Of a stretch of DNA of 64,000 bases, positions 62,495 through 64,000 are shown piece after piece (positions within the stretch are counted from its first letter, which is position 1; each line of letters begins with the position of its first letter). The notes under the pieces are model-generated. The model was not told the origin of the DNA. It saw only the letters and a program-made list of their open reading frames with translations, and did no database searches. The position numbers were made by a program, and so were the translations under genes. Origin of the DNA: an uncultured Opitutaceae bacterium (GTDB lineage: Bacteria; Verrucomicrobiota; Verrucomicrobiia; Opitutales; Opitutaceae); NCBI GenBank assembly GCA_937902925.1, contig CALFNN010000013.1:62001-126000 (forward strand), given 5' to 3'.

Positions 62495-63523
62495 ATGAAG
62501 TCATCCCCCTCGCTCCTTTTCGCCGCCGCGCTCGCCACCCTCGCCGGCTGCTCGCGCTCCGAGCCCACCGCGGCCACTGCCGCCAGCCTGCCGCCGGTCC
62601 GCGTCCGCGCCGCGACTGTCCGCCTCGAATCCGTGCCCGCGCTCGACGAGCTCACCGGCACGGTGCGTCCTGTCCGCCGCGCGCTCATCGCCGCCAAGGT
62701 CATGGGCGCCATCTCCGAACTTCCCGTCGCCCTCGGCCAGCCGGTGAAAGCCGGCGACTTGCTGGTGCGCATCTCCGCCAGCGAAATCTCCTCCCGCCTC
62801 GCCCAGGCGCAGGCCCAGCTCGATCAGGCCAGACGCGACTACGCCCGCGAAAGCGAACTGCTTCCGAAAAACGCGAGCACGCCCGACATGGTCAGGAACC
62901 TCGAAACCCGCGTCACGCTCTCCGCGGCCGGCCTCCGCGAGGCCGAGACGATGCTCGGCTACGCCACGGTCCGCGCGCCCTTCGACGGCGTCGTCGCCCG
63001 CAAGCTCGCCGATGTCGGCGACTTCGCCTCGCCCGGCGTGCCACTCATCGAGATCGAGGGCGCCGACGCGTTCCAGATCGAGGCCGGCATTCCCGATTCG
63101 CTCGCCGCGGCATTGAAGGTCGGCGCCTCCGTCAGCGTCACGCTTCCTTCCGCCGGCATCACGTTCGAGGCGCCGCTGGTCGAGCTTTCCTCGGCCGCGG
63201 ATCCGGCGACGCACACGGTTGCCGCGAAGTTCACCGTTCCCCCAGGCGTCGCCGTCCGCTCGGGCGCGTTCGCCCGGCTGCAGATCGCGGGCAAGGCGGT
63301 GCAGGGCCTGTTCGCGCCCGCGACCGCGGTCACAACGCTCGGCCAGATGGAACGCGTGTTCGTCGTCGGCGATGACGACCACGCCGCACTTCGGCTCGTC
63401 AAGACCGGCGCCGCGCGCGATGACCGCATCGAAATCCTCTCGGGCCTCGGCGATGGCGAACGCGTTGTCGTCGCCCCGCCCGCCACCTTGCGCGAAGGTC
63501 AGCCCCTGGAGGTCACGCCGTGA
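62495..63523 (+). CDS. RND efflux periplasmic adaptor, lipoprotein
   Basis: 342 residues. A lipobox (LATLAGC) ends the signal peptide. The lipoyl halves are [31 protein letters not shown] and [39 protein letters not shown], with a helical hairpin between and a beta-barrel and C-terminal domain after. It connects the TolC channel to the RND pump. Its stop overlaps the GTG start of the pump gene (GTGA). Confidence 0.93.
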   Translation: MKSSPSLLFAAALATLAGCSRSEPTAATAASLPPVRVRAATVRLESVPALDELTGTVRPVRRALIAAKVMGAISELPVALGQPVKAGDLLVRISASEISSRLAQAQAQLDQARRDYARESELLPKNASTPDMVRNLETRVTLSAAGLREAETMLGYATVRAPFDGVVARKLADVGDFASPGVPLIEIEGADAFQIEAGIPDSLAAALKVGASVSVTLPSAGITFEAPLVELSSAADPATHTVAAKFTVPPGVAVRSGAFARLQIAGKAVQGLFAPATAVTTLGQMERVFVVGDDDHAALRLVKTGAARDDRIEILSGLGDGERVVVAPPATLREGQPLEVTP

Positions 63524-64000
63524 GCCACAACCAGCCGTCGCCGTTTCCCGATCCCGCGAAATACGGCTTCGCGGGCCGGATGGCCTCGCTGTTCATCGAT
63601 TCGAAGCTGACGCCGATCATCGTCGCCGCGTCGCTCCTGCTCGGCTTCTTCGCCATCCTCATGCTCCCTCGCGAGGAGGAGCCGCAGATCAAGGTGCCGA
63701 TGATCGATGTGATGGTCGGCATGCCCGGCGCCACCGCGGCCGAGGTGGAAAACCGCGTCACCCGCCCGATGGAGAAGCTCCTCTGGGAAATCCCCGGCGT
63801 CGAATACCTCTACTCCACCGCCGCCCCGGGCTCCAACCTCACCATCGTCCGCTTCAAGGTCGGCACCGACCTCGAGGCCGCGCTCGTCCGGCTCAACCAG
63901 AAACTCCAGGCCAACGCCGACCGCATCCCCCTCGGCGTGAGTCCGCCGCTCGTCAAGGCGCGCACGATCGACGACGTGCCGATCCTCGCGCTCACGTTCC
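63520..64000 (+). CDS. RND efflux permease, N-terminal part cut by the window end
   Basis: 160 residues are visible. GTG 63520 overlaps the adaptor stop. The first helix is [87 protein letters not shown], the characteristic RND start of drug- and heavy-metal-type pumps. The motif [18 protein letters not shown] is found in the HAE1-like branch often called TriC/AcrB relatives. The rest lies outside the window. Substrate unknown. Confidence 0.92.
   Translation, partial: MSHNQPSPFPDPAKYGFAGRMASLFIDSKLTPIIVAASLLLGFFAILMLPREEEPQIKVPMIDVMVGMPGATAAEVENRVTRPMEKLLWEIPGVEYLYSTAAPGSNLTIVRFKVGTDLEAALVRLNQKLQANADRIPLGVSPPLVKARTIDDVPILALTF

Noticed and set aside
1-64000. tRNA, rRNA, insertion sequences or phage genes
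   Set aside because: No cloverleaf signature, rRNA-like block, transposase motif or terminal repeat was seen when reading both strands. Short or divergent RNA genes could still escape reading by eye.

Overview
The window is a 64 kb stretch of GC-rich bacterial chromosome, densely packed with genes. Gene content and style point to a Gram-negative member of the Verrucomicrobiota, most likely Opitutaceae. Supporting observations are outer-membrane (TolC, FadL, LpoB) machinery, many alanine-rich envelope proteins, a metX-metW pair, the rpmH-rnpA-yidD-yidC block, ATGA-overlapping gene junctions, and short dispersed intergenic palindromes. This assignment is inference; no rRNA or other phylogenetic marker was compared. 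I saw no tRNA, rRNA, CRISPR array, insertion sequence or phage gene.

Region 1 (1-9734) is housekeeping and small metabolism: the tail of an ABC exporter membrane subunit, a zincin-type metallopeptidase, a SYLF protein, a VOC protein, exonuclease III with PncC, a Cys/Met-type PLP enzyme, and MATE and EamA transporters. Region 2 (9756-14323) is an envelope cluster on the minus strand: a glycine-zipper protein, an LpoB-like lipoprotein, a COG3014-like lipoprotein, a YcfL-like lipoprotein and an unknown secreted protein. Region 3 (14501-20867) is a MarR-adaptor-RND drug-efflux operon with a perfect 18-bp palindromic operator, divergent from glpK.

Region 4 (20953-30352) holds a secreted peroxiredoxin-like protein and then three consecutive LysM coiled-coil envelope proteins: a 2002-residue giant and two paralogous lipoproteins. 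Region 5 (30490-44361) is mixed: a thioredoxin-like protein, an ECF42-type sigma factor with a DGPF/YciI partner, an acid phosphatase, PpnP, two peptidyl-prolyl isomerases, an M20 amidohydrolase, a two-gene ABC exporter, peptidases, and a hybrid histidine kinase whose input domain matches plant ethylene receptors at all seven ligand/copper-site residues. Region 6 (44443-50044) is the rpmH-rnpA-yidD-yidC block, yebC and metX-metW.

Region 7 (50130-60634) is the most striking part. An apparent respiratory sulfur-compound cassette comprises a FadL-like porin, a Tat-exported molybdopterin oxidoreductase, a four-cluster ferredoxin, an NrfD quinone subunit, two YeeE/YedE thiosulfate-type transporters (the second fused to a rhodanese domain lacking its cysteine), a twelve-heme-motif cytochrome c and a MOSC protein. 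It is bracketed by two paralogous ArsR regulators that share the operator-like word ATATGCG-N-ATAT. The second ArsR also faces an operon of two small membrane proteins and a TolC-adaptor-RND efflux system (60681 to the window end). The cassette probably imports or reduces oxidised sulfur compounds in the periplasm, with ArsR proteins reading a sulfur or redox signal. The substrate cannot be read from sequence.
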